A stretch of DNA of 64,000 nucleotides. Origin: Tubiluchus corallicola. Taxonomy: Eukaryota; Priapulida; Priapulimorpha; Priapulimorphida; Tubiluchidae. A program made the position numbers and the translations under genes. Under the pieces are notes generated by a model, which was given only the letters and a program-made list of their open reading frames with translations, was not told the DNA's origin and did not search any database. The stretch lies in assembly GCA_030141605.1 (NCBI GenBank), contig JAQGDQ010002367.1:372501-436500 (forward strand). Direction: 5' to 3'. Positions within the stretch are counted from its first letter, which is position 1; every line of letters begins with the position of its first letter. Positions 52,501 through 64,000 of this stretch are shown here, piece after piece.

Positions 52501-55127
52501 TTTATTTGTTTTACACAGTACTTTGTGTATTGATTTACACCTAAAATAAAAATAAACAATTAAAAAAGGTCGTAGATGCGCCTAGAGCTTGACTTACAAC
52601 TACAAGCAGAAAACAATAAACCAGCCAACGAATAGCACATTAACCAGAACAAGCTTTGGAGCAGGTCAGTTCTGCTACTGTTACTCTTACTTTCGTCAGT
52701 TTTGAATGGACATGTGATGAATTCTGTCTCAAAATAGAAAAAATATAAAGGAAGTTGCCAAACCTGCCACCAAAAGATGCAAAATCCAAGACGGAAATAA
52801 AATTTAGCTACACTTCTAAAAATTCGTTATTTATATACCTTATGGCATAAGGAAAGACATATCCAGTGAACATAAAACAGATCACAAAATCAAAAAACTA
52901 AATCATACAGGCCGGTGTCAGAGGATGGTCCTATACCACCAAAACGTAACTTCAATTTAAATGGACTTTAAATTACCTTTAGATTGATTAAAATCAGCTT
53001 AGATGGCAGTGGCATACTTTTTTTGGTCACATTCACACAATTCTGATTTGAGTGCGCCAACCAAAAAAGTTTATTTTAATACATAAATATAAGATAAAAA
53101 CTGTTGCATTTTGCCACATTTTAGCAAAACTAGAACTCAGTTACAGCCAGAATTTTGAGCATAACCCTAAAGCTATGAACACTTGCTCAGGCTTCACAGC
53201 AACTATTATTTCAGAGTAGGAAAAGAATATGCAGGTATGCACTCACTGGACCATACAATTATGTTACAGGCTAAATAAGCTAGTAGAAATCTTACGAAAC
53301 TAGAATTAGATGGCAACAGTTTCCAACAACTGCACAAATAGCTAACTCCCACAATAAACTCCCATGTAATATAAAATGTTATTTCTTTTTCAGCTGTGGT
53401 AAGATGGCACCAATTAATAAACCCGGTTGTTATACAACAAGATTCACTGAAAAACGCTACCCAGACTGTTGCGATGTTATATTATGCAAAGACCGTGATG
53501 CAATGTGGAATAAAGAGGATTACATTAGGTTTGAGTTTAATTTTGACATTGCCTTGAAATTAGTTTCTTTGCAAATAGTACACGAGGTTCTTATCACATG
53601 GATGTAATTCTGTTGTGTTAGTAATTTGTGGTTGTGCTAATGAATGTATTTTTGTTGCGTTTGTGTTACTTAATGCTAGCTGAGCTTGCAAATGTAGTTC
53701 TCATGAGCTTGTGCTTATGCTAATTAGCGCTGCTTGTGATTGGGCTAATTATTGTTGATTGTGCGTGTAGACGTGGTTTTGTTTCACTGGTTATTGTTGA
53801 TTGTGCGTGTAGACGTGGTTTTGTTTCGCTGGTTATTGTTGATTGTGCGTGTAGACGTGGTTTTGTTTCGCTGGTTATTGTTGATTGTGCGTGTAGACGT
53901 GGTTTTGTTTCGCTGGTTATTGTTGGTTGTGCTTGTGGATTTAGATTTTAGAAAAATGGGCCATTTCGGTCAGATGGAAGAAACACTTTGACACCCTTCT
54001 TAATCAACCTGTCTACTGGTAATGTCACTGCTGTGCCAATTAATGCAAATATTGACTCAGAATAGATCCCAGAACACAATTTTATGAGCTCACAACGCTT
54101 GCTCTCTTTGGTAGCACTGCATTGACAAAAAAGCTGCTGTCTTTTTTCACTTTGTACTGGAATCTAAAACGTTTCAAAGATGCTCGAATAGTGACAGTTT
54201 ACAATTAACACAGGCAGTCAGAGACGATGTAATGGTCAACGTTTTTATCTGTTGTAAACAACCAACGGTTTAAATACAGTATGACATGAATACCCCAAGT
54301 TTTCATCGACCACGACGACTATCTGCTTCTAGTTATTAATGTGCTTGTAGATAACATAGTCCATTTGTCCTTGTGCTAGTTATTGATGATTGTGCTAGTG
54401 AATTCAGTTTTGTTATGTTTGTGTCGGTTATTGTTTGTTGTGCTGGTAATGTAGTTCTGCTGTGTTTGGCCTAATCGTTGGTTTACTGCTGAGTTGTGCT
54501 TGTACTAAATATTGGTGGTCGAGCTTGTGAATGTATTTCTGCTGTGCTTGTGCTAGTTATTGATAGTTGCGCTTGTGCTAGTTTGCTAGTTATTGCTGGT
54601 TGTGCAATAATTCTCTTGTGCTTGTGCTGATTTATTGTAGCTTGTATTTCGCTACATGCTGCTTGGTCCACTTGTAATGTTGTTTACCTTTGGATATTAA
54701 ATTTTTATTCACTCTTATAGTATGCCATCGACGAACAGTTATAAGTTTCAGTAAATTAATGCGAAGTGCGATTCACAGTCTCTTATAGAATTTATTTTAC
54801 ATTTCATCTAATTTTCGTTTGTTGAAAAAGTTTCGAAGCAATTTATTGCTTTATTTTAAATTAACAGTTAAAATAATTAAAAATAAACCCGTCAGATGCA
54901 TTTCGTTTCAGTAGTTTCTACTTGCTAAGTCTTCTAGTCAGAAATAACTTTATCAAAATTTAATAAAATTCATATTGCCATTCAAGATTTTTGATACCTG
55001 ACAGCAAACTATGGAAAATGTAATGTTGTATCTCTAAATTTTTTGGTATGCTGCTATGTTCTTGTTTTCTTTGTTTTACAGGTATCTAGAGAACACTATC
55101 GCAACATTTGGACCAGATGAAAACTAA
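49523..55127 (+). CDS. Small secreted ten-cysteine protein, single vWC/SVWC-like, paralogue 2
   Basis: Exons are 49523-49604, 49843-49981, 53394-53528 and 55082-55127, all GT-AG with the same phases (1, 2, 2) as paralogue 1, giving 133 aa. It has a signal peptide (residues 1-21, ending VLG-AT) and ten cysteines at 29, 49, 52, 54, 72, 75, 86, 99, 100 and 105, in the paralogue 1 pattern. Shared stretches include EGVCQRC, SCYSCGK and YP(E/D)CCDVILC. It differs in a much shorter exon 4 (YLENTIATFGPDEN), so the C-terminal tail is about 18 residues shorter. Intron 2 is expanded to 3.4 kb. Both ATGs lie in TTCACAATG directly after AG, suggesting a conserved acceptor (5' UTR intron). AATAAA follows at 55562. 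The function is presumed secreted and is not established. Confidence 0.85.
51852..52024. repeat. Inverted-repeat pair in intron 2 of paralogue 2
   Basis: Arms at about 51852-51890 and 51990-52024 are imperfect reverse complements. The left contains TTTATGCGGCATCCGGATG; the reverse complement of the right contains TTTATGCAGCATCCCGATG. The arms are GC- and CpG-rich against AT-rich intronic DNA, with about 100 bp between them. This suits a small MITE-like element. Confidence 0.6.
53751..53940 (+). repeat. 42-bp minisatellite, 4.5 copies, in intron 3 of paralogue 2
   Basis: Four nearly identical 42-bp units (starts at 53751, 53793, 53835 and 53877) plus a partial one. Each contains GTGCGTGTAGACGTGG and TTTTGTTTCGCTGG. 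Because 42 is a multiple of three the units stay open in two frames, but that is an artefact: they lie after the exon 3 donor at 53529. Looser GTGCTTGTGCTAG-type repeats follow at about 54360-54660. Confidence 0.95.
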
Positions 55128-55561
55128 TATTGCAAATTTCAAAAAACCATACAGAGTTTTTCGTTAGTTTAATACATCTAACTAAAAAGCAGGTTTTTTA
55201 CCTTTTACTTGCAGAAATTAGGCGTATATTTATTTACCATTAATGATACTGCGATTTGATCCTAAACAACGTAACAAGTTAAAAATGTCAGACAATATAT
55301 AAACCTAATCCCACTTTGTCTAGCAAGAACGAGTTTTCACCTCTTCGCGTTTATTGGCAAATTAACAAGCGTTAACAAACAAATGGGAATCAAATCACGA
55401 AACGAAAAAATATAGTAACTGTATTGTCACAGTCACAGTTCAAGTGAAAATTTGGCCTGTATTGTAATTGTTACAACCTTACTAGACCAGTTGCGTAGCA
55501 CAATAACACTGTTAATAAGTGTCCTGTTGGTATTTGTAATATAGTAATCTTTTTCGTGTTC

Positions 55562-55567
55562 AATAAA
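55562..55567 (+). promoter_or_regulatory. Polyadenylation signal AATAAA of paralogue 2
   Basis: Canonical hexamer 435 bp after the stop codon of the second secreted-protein gene and the first full AATAAA found downstream of it. Confidence 0.55.
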
Positions 55568-56298
55568 ACTATTTAGCTCTCACTCATTATTACAACTGTT
55601 TTCCACGTTAATTTTTGTACAGGAAAGTTTACAGCAACAAAGCTCCGGTCCCCAAACGACATAAAAAGTGATCTAATTTATTTTATGTGTCTGCATATAA
55701 TTACAATTTTTATTTAAAGGAAAATGATTCCATATTGAGCTATAGGCCCAATAGCTCAAAAGCAATCTACCTATAAAATATTGAAATGGAACATATTATT
55801 TTTTCAAGAATAACTGACGTGAAAGAATTAGAACCGCGAAACTAATTTTGCGTTCGCGCAGCTAGTTCTTCCCTGTTACATGCATTCATCATTCGCTAGT
55901 TAGGGCCTATTTACACGGTGTGTCATAGGCGTGCGTGTGTCGACCAGTGCTGTGTCAAATGTAGATTTATTTTCCAACTGTTTAGTGTCTCTTACGATGT
56001 GTAGTATCTTTGTAGATAAATTACCACAGTAGTATTACTAGTGTAGAACTCCAAAATACTGCTTATTTTTCAATCCCATTGAATGATTTATAAAAGGAAC
56101 AAAACTTCAACAGTTAATATAAATAAAGTTAAATCACACAATCAGATACTGATTAATGTTGTGTATATCATATTTGCGATACCTGATATCAATGTTGCCC
56201 AATTGACGTCAAACATATTGGTCTATCGCTCCGCCTCCGCTGCACGTCAGCACGCTAGGCGGCATTCGGCACAACAGCTCATCTGGACAACAACTGTC
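55568..56298. other. Intergenic, nothing recognised
   Basis: No coding exon identified. The stretch 56200-56290, just before the satellite, is less AT-rich and contains a few CpGs. Confidence 0.4.
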
Positions 56299-56616
56299 TG
56301 AACTGAACTGAAATGAAATGAACTGAACTGAACTGAACTGAACTGAACTGAACTGAACTGAACTGAACTGAACTGAACTGAACTGAACTGAACTGAACTG
56401 AACTGAACTGAACTGAACTGGAACCGAAACTGAAACTGAAACTGGAACTGGAACTGGAACTGAAACTGGAACTGGAACTGGAACTGAAACTGGAACTGGA
56501 ACTGAAACTGAAACTGAAACTGAAACTGGAACTGGAACTGGAACTGGAACTGGAACTGAACTGAACTGAACTGAACTGAGCTGAACTGAACTAAACTAAA
56601 CTAAACTAAACTAAAC
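56299..56616 (+). repeat. (AACTG)n pentamer/hexamer satellite
   Basis: About 318 bp in blocks. The first is a pentamer array of GAACT units to about 56419. Next comes a hexamer array mixing GGAACT and GAAACT types to about 56555. The pentamer then returns and degrades into AACTA units. Clean switches between 5-bp and 6-bp periods suggest successive slippage expansions. Confidence 0.95.
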
Positions 56617-59007
<2,391 letters not shown>

Positions 59008-59109
59008 AGAAAAAGAGGGAGAGAGAGAGAGATCTCGAGAGAGGAAGAGGGTGCCAGGACGCATGGAAAGGGTAATAAAAATGATAAAAATGATAATGAA
59101 AACAATAAC

Positions 59110-59123
59110 CAATAATAATAGTA

Positions 59124-59207
<84 letters not shown>

Positions 59208-59208
59208 T
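59110..59208 (+). repeat. (TAA)n microsatellite
   Basis: About 30 TAA units, preceded by an impure run. Unlike the run at 854-962 it is not directly attached to a LINE end; the nearest LINE relic starts about 310 bp to the right. Confidence 0.95.
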
Positions 59209-59519
59209 ATCCATGAAATGTGTCAATCTATATTTCTTGAGTAATTGGTCCCATTTTCACTGTTCACTGTTGTACATAGGTATAGTGCTAACGTGTGCAT
59301 TAAATAATCAAAGTCTTATGTTAAGACTTAATTTCTTTTTAGTTAATACCACAGGACTTACGTTGTATTATAAATATTTATGGCTAGTACATTCTCGCGC
59401 TAAAGAAAAGTACCAATTGTTTGCTGTCTTCTATTTTTAATATCAACTTCAGTGTTTAGAAGAGTGCTCATATATTTACACGTTTTCCCTGACTGTTTAC
59501 CATCTCTTGCAATACTATT

Positions 59520-60250
59520 TATCGTCATCATCTCTGGAATCACACGTCTTCTGACATGAAACTTGCAATCATTTTAGTCCATGCTGCCCTGTCACCTGCA
59601 ACTTCCCATGTCTCTGTATTGATATCTATATACAATGGCGTGCTGATAAGATTTTTTTGGATGAAATTTATGTAAGTCAGCTGTTGCGGTTTCTTTTCTT
59701 CTTATAGTCTCCTTTGAAAGCTAATTTCAATGGGCTGTCATATAACTTATGTCCTCTCAATCTTCTCCTTTTGATTTTAACTGTCTATTTCCCTGCCTTG
59801 ACTTTATTATATAGATTTATTCATAGCCTTTTCTTTAGCCATTTTATTCCTTGAATGTTTCTGTAGTTTGTTCTTTGAAACGCATCAATTTCTGATTTGT
59901 GTTGTGCGTTGATTGTCCATAATTCTAAGTTGTAGAGAAATACCGTTTCCACAAGTGCAGCAAAGATTCTTAACTTTGTTTCTAGACTGATCGTCTTACT
60001 TTCAAAATTTTTTGTTAATTTGGAATATGCAGCTAGTGTTAATATTTTTCTTCTTGCTAGATCTTCATCAGTTGCTAGAAGACTGCCTGGGTATTTGCAT
60101 TTTCTTCAAGCATCATCTCCATTCCTTTTGTGATAATTTTCTGTTTTATATTTCTTTAATATCAGATCCATTTCTTTTACTTTTGTTTCTATTTTGATTT
60201 TTGTATTATCTATTAAATTTTCATCTTTGATTATTTCAATATTATTACTC
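59520..60250 (-). pseudogene. LINE ORF2 C-terminal relic upstream of the 3' gene
   Basis: On the minus strand, from about 60250 downwards, the sequence reads KIKIETKVKEMDLILKK, then RKCKYPGSLLATDEDLARRK, then LETKLRIFAALVETVFLYN followed by LELWTINAQHKSEIDAFQR and IQGIKW. Further on come VKIKRRRLRGHKLY and ETWEVAGDRAAWTKMI. These are the typical order of blocks after the LINE reverse transcriptase (Y.GS, .LYN.E.WT, .R.L+W.GH, .DR..W). Stops and a frameshift interrupt it. It is another family than the intronic LINE of the dehydratase gene. Confidence 0.82.
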
Positions 60251-60456
60251 TTCTATTTTAGTGGCTGGTTTACTTGAAGATTTTGATTTGATACTGACGC
60301 CTTGTATCATGAATATCTATGGTTCTGTGCTTTCTGCGATTTGACTGCAAACATTAAATATTCGTGAAGTACGAAGTTGACTGCTTATGCACGTTAAACA
60401 CCATTTTTCAAAGATTTGAAAGATATTCCTTTTTAATCGTTTACGTTTCGTCGATT

Positions 60457-63400
60457 ATGGACGAAGGTGATGGAAATAGCTCTGATTCTAGCCTAGATAT
60501 TGTTTTTGTTTCATACGGCACATTAAATAAAATGGCAGCTGACTTACATTACTCTGCATATGGCGTTGATGGTAAGTTTCCGTAGTCAACTTCGTGTTTT
60601 TTATTGACCTATTAATTATTATCTTCTCTATGCTTAATCGAGTTTATACGTGCAGGTAAAATTTATTAATTACGTTTTGAGGTAATGTCATGAAACAAAA
60701 ATACATTCACAAGTCAAGGCATCTATGACTTACATTATATAATCCAACAAAGTAACTGCGTGATCTAACATTAACAAATCGTAAATCGGGTTTGGGGTTT
60801 TATGTTTGTGGTCTAAAGTGATAGCAAGGGTTACGTTAGCGGATTTGTGACTCCAGAGATGTCTTAAAACACATATTTTATTACCTTATTTATTTAAAAG
60901 TAAGTTGCAGCAATATTACAAACGCATTAATAGTTTGTATAATTTACTGTGTAAAATAGTCTAAAACCAGGTTGTCATGTAATGTTAATGAGAATTGCAT
61001 AGGAAAATCGCGTTTGATATTATAAGCAGTGATACTTATTATAGTTGCCCCCAAGGAAGTGCCCAACTATACTATAACTGTCAGTTCCATCCATCGCTAC
61101 TTTTTTCGGTTCTAGAGTAATCTGTCTTCTTTACAATGAGATCAGGACCTAGAGTTCAACTCTTGTATGGTCCCATCTCATATTCATTTTAAATTTATCG
61201 ATAAATGGTGCATTTACAGTATCAGCTAAGAGTGAGTTCCACGGATGTCACACGAGAGGTCACACGAGAGGCAAAAAAATGAGAACGGATGTTGGTTCGG
61301 CTATATTCTATGAAGAGTTTTGAATCACGGCCTCATAGTTCTCTGTGTGATCTTGAGATGAAATCTTGTTCTTGTAAAACTGAGGTTCCTTTCATAATTT
61401 TATAACAATTGACAAGATCGGTGTTGTTCCAAAGTGGACATCATTGCAAGATCTGCATCGTGGGCTAACCTCACACATATGTTTTGAGTTTTCTCCAAAT
61501 CATCTTTCAGAGCTTTATCCTGTGGTGACCATACTACTGATGCAAATTCTAAAATAAGATGAACGACTGCTTTGTGTATAGAGGGACTATCGCATTAGCA
61601 GATCTTGAAATGACACAACGTTTGATCATACCAATTCAGCGATTCGCCTCAGCTATTATATGATTAACATGGGTGTTCAGCATTATGTTATTGGATCTGT
61701 AACTGCCTAAATCACGTGCAACAGATTTCTCTTCTATGACTCCATCACTGATATAATATAGTGTGTGAGATTTATTCCACATGTGTAAGCAACCTTTACT
61801 TCTCTCAAGTCTTAACCATTCATTGCACCAATTTCATTGAGATCATTTTGTAAAATAAATTGGTCAAAGTCACCCCAGATTGGGCGATAGGGCTTAAGAT
61901 CATACTAATAAAGGGATGCTTGTATGCAGAGATACACAATTAGTAATGTCGTTTATAAAAATAAGAAAGCTGTAAGGGCCACTAAGGGTACCTGGGGACT
62001 CCACTAACTACTGGTTGCCAGTTTGTAGTTATGCCATTCATAACAATGGTTTATTGTTATAAAGGAATTTGATACCTTTAACAGTGGTAGGGCATAGATT
62101 AAGCTTATAACTATAAATTTTTGGATCAGTAACTGTACATATTTGGATTTTTTACAATTTTTTAAAGAATTGCACAAAAACAATTATACTGTAATTATGA
62201 GTGCTGCACTGCTAAGCTGCAAGTAATCGATAAGCACCAGTGATGGCCAGTTAGATAATAACAATAATAATTAACGCGTGTTTGTTTAATTTCCTGCTTG
62301 TGGCTGGTAGTTCTTCACAGTCTTTGAGTATATCTGTATCTGAATTTTTGTTTATTCACTGAATGTGAATATAAAATTCACAGTGCGAAAGTAGAACTCT
62401 GTGAGATAAACTGTAAAATGAAGCTAAAAATGTGCAAAACTTTTTCACCAATTAAAATTGTAAATATGTTGCGTGGTATTTTGTTGACTATATGCTTATT
62501 TAAAGTTTGTATTATCACAGAAAAATTTTAATCTTGTCAGTCAAAAATTAATTTTTTACTACTTCTAACCAGATACTTTGTAAGACAGTAGCTGCTTTTT
62601 CACAGTGATTCAGTATCATCTTAATTGTCAGTGCAATAGTCTTAAAGTATGTCAATCTCTTCGGGGCAACTTTGTTCCTCTAATGAGATAACATGCAGGT
62701 TTTGCTATTGAGCGATCACTGCTTAAAAATGCTATGATTTATTGGCAAAAAATCACCTTGAGCTTAAAATAAACCATTAAACCTTTTTTGTTGAACTTTC
62801 GTAAAAGCTTAACAAACAATTCATAAATAGATAAGTACTGATTTCATTATCAGGCACTCAAGCTGACGAGACAACAATTTCAAAATCAGAGAAAGAGAAA
62901 CGTGCCCGTAGACCTGCAAAGAAACCCTCAAAACGACCAGACAGGGAATTGTACACTCCACGTCACAGGAAGAAAATTGATGATATGATTAGGTGGGTAT
63001 AAACAGGGATTTTTTTTGAATTTTTTTGCAGTTTTCATGAATGAAGCCTTGCTGGCTTGACGATGTTATAGTAAGATGTCATCAGCATTATTGATTTATG
63101 CTACATCAATTAATGTTGATGAAACGATTATTAAATTTAAACAATAATGAGATTTTTGTATGCCTTCTAAAGTATTCATTTCTTTAACTAGAATAGTGTT
63201 AATGTAATCGTATTAGTTTTTAGTTAATTCATTGGCTGTCTAGCTATAACTGTCTGATTTGTGTGACAGACTTTTTCTATGCCCTAGTTTATTTTATAGC
63301 TTACATAAAAAATATGATTTTGATCTGTCAGTAGTAGGTGGCTTGACACTAAACAGATTTCAACTAAAAACAATATTATCAATAATCAGCAAAATGAAAT

Positions 63401-64000
63401 TGTTTGATTTGTGATATATTTAGTGTCTAACAGCTGAATACCAAAATTTTAATTTGATACAGGCTAAATAAGTGGGTTTATTATTACTTTTGTCTTTTTT
63501 AATTAGTTTCCTTGCTATTTTCAGTACAAGTAATGAAGAAACTGGGGAAGAAAGTCCAATGAAGATTGATATTCGTCAGAGCAATACGGCAGTGAAGTGC
63601 AATGATACTGCGAAGAAGTCTCCTAATCAAATCAACAATGTTGGAAAACAGTCACCTAATCAAAGCAATAATATTGGAAAACATTCACCTAATCAAAGCA
63701 ACAATGTTGGAAAACAGTCACCTAATCAAAGCAATAATGTTGGAAAACATTCACCTAATCAAAGCAACAATGTTGGAAAACAGTCACCTAATCAAAGCAA
63801 TAATGTTGGAAAACATTCACCTAATCAAAGCAACAGTGCTGGAAAACCTTCACCTAATCAAAGCAACGATGTAGCAAAACAGTCGCTTGTTCAGAGCGAT
63901 GTTTCAGAGCTGTCCCCTAATCAAACCAAGCGTTTTATGAAACAGTCACCTGTTATGAGCGACGATACTTCAACGTGCAATAATGCAGAGAAGCAGTCAT
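60457..64000 (+). CDS. Unidentified nuclear/RNA-type protein with EJC-binding-like motif, 5' part (runs off the window)
   Basis: Three coding exons are seen: 60457-60571, 62854-62992 and 63525 to the window end, GT-AG and in phase. The ATG at 60457 (MDEGDGN) is preferred; an in-frame ATG at 60364 would add 31 residues. Exon 1 is acidic, then Ser-rich. Exon 2 is strongly basic (KRARRPAKKPSKRPD) and contains KRPDRELYTPRHRKK. This resembles the RPDxxLYxPxxR motif that binds the exon junction complex in SMG6 and R3HCC1L, so a relative of those proteins is possible; the diagnostic domains (R3H/RRM or PIN) would lie beyond the window. Exon 3 is hydrophilic and holds an 11-residue repeat SPNQSNNVGK(Q/H), about eight clean copies then degenerate ones. 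Intron 1 (2.3 kb) contains a LINE relic. Gene identity is uncertain; the coding status is well supported. Confidence 0.75.
61130..62094 (-). pseudogene. LINE ORF2 relic in intron 1 of the 3' gene
   Basis: On the minus strand across several frames: a MNGITTNWQPVVSGVP-like block, FLIFINDI-like RT domain 5, CLHMWNKSHTLYYISDGVIE, SVARDLGSYRSNN, NTHVNHIIAEANR, IGMIKRCVISRSANAIVPLY, LEFASVVWSPQDKALKDDLE, TNIRSHFFASRV, and WNSLLADTVNAPFIDKFK. The order is that of a CR1/Jockey-type LINE from reverse transcriptase to the C-terminus. Many frameshifts and stops make it dead. It is related to the fragments at 48430-48975. Confidence 0.85.
63619..63882 (+). repeat. 33-bp in-frame coding tandem repeat
   Basis: Eight 33-bp units encode SPNQSNNVGKQ or ...KH. 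Successive units alternate CAG (Gln) and CAT (His) at the last codon, giving a 66-bp higher-order period. Variant units with NSAGKP and NDVAKQ follow, then degenerate copies to the window end. There is no stop or frameshift, as expected if the repeats are under coding constraint. Confidence 0.9.

Noticed and set aside
53736-53991. Repetitive 71-79-codon frames with Cys-rich repeats
   Set aside because: They are translations of the 42-bp intronic minisatellite, after the exon 3 donor of paralogue 2.

Overview
The window is AT-rich animal nuclear DNA, about two thirds A+T by eye. Genes are split by GT-AG introns of roughly 0.2-3.6 kb, and intergenic and intronic DNA is full of microsatellites and decayed retrotransposons. 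There are no operons, prokaryotic signals or CRISPR arrays. The gene families (UNC93-like transporter, serine dehydratase, small secreted vWC-type proteins) and the many LINE relics suit an invertebrate bilaterian, perhaps a lophotrochozoan. The taxon cannot be fixed from the sequence.

Layout: 0.85-2.6 kb holds a LINE relic (- strand) ending in a (TAA)n tail. The first coding exon of an UNC93-like membrane protein lies at 8.1-9.6 kb (- strand), and its later exons were not found in the window. From 9.7 to 32.4 kb I found no convincing gene. That stretch holds a 423-bp inverted-repeat element, a tRNA-like relic, a dead Ty3/gypsy pol, a 26-bp minisatellite, two copies of an unidentified GC-rich repeat and a pair of direct repeats. 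A complete eight-exon serine dehydratase gene (327 aa) fills 32.5-38.5 kb, and a LINE fragment with a perfect 10-bp target-site duplication sits in its second intron.

From 43.4 to 55.1 kb there are two tandem, same-strand, four-exon paralogues encoding small secreted ten-cysteine proteins (single vWC/SVWC type; 152 and 133 aa). The first carries a LINE fragment in intron 2 and the second a 42-bp minisatellite in intron 3. From 55.6 to 60.3 kb the sequence is repeat-dominated: (AACTG)n, (CT)n, (TAA)n and another LINE relic. The 5' part of a third plus-strand gene starts at 60.46 kb and runs off the window. It encodes an exon-junction-complex-binding-like motif and an array of 33-bp coding repeats, and its first intron contains a further LINE relic.

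The four genes show no common pathway; only the paralogous pair are functionally related. The most interesting items are the secreted tandem pair, the transporter's long N-terminal tail with repeated R-K-x-S motifs, the 3' gene with its in-frame repeats, and the unidentified GC-rich dispersed repeat.
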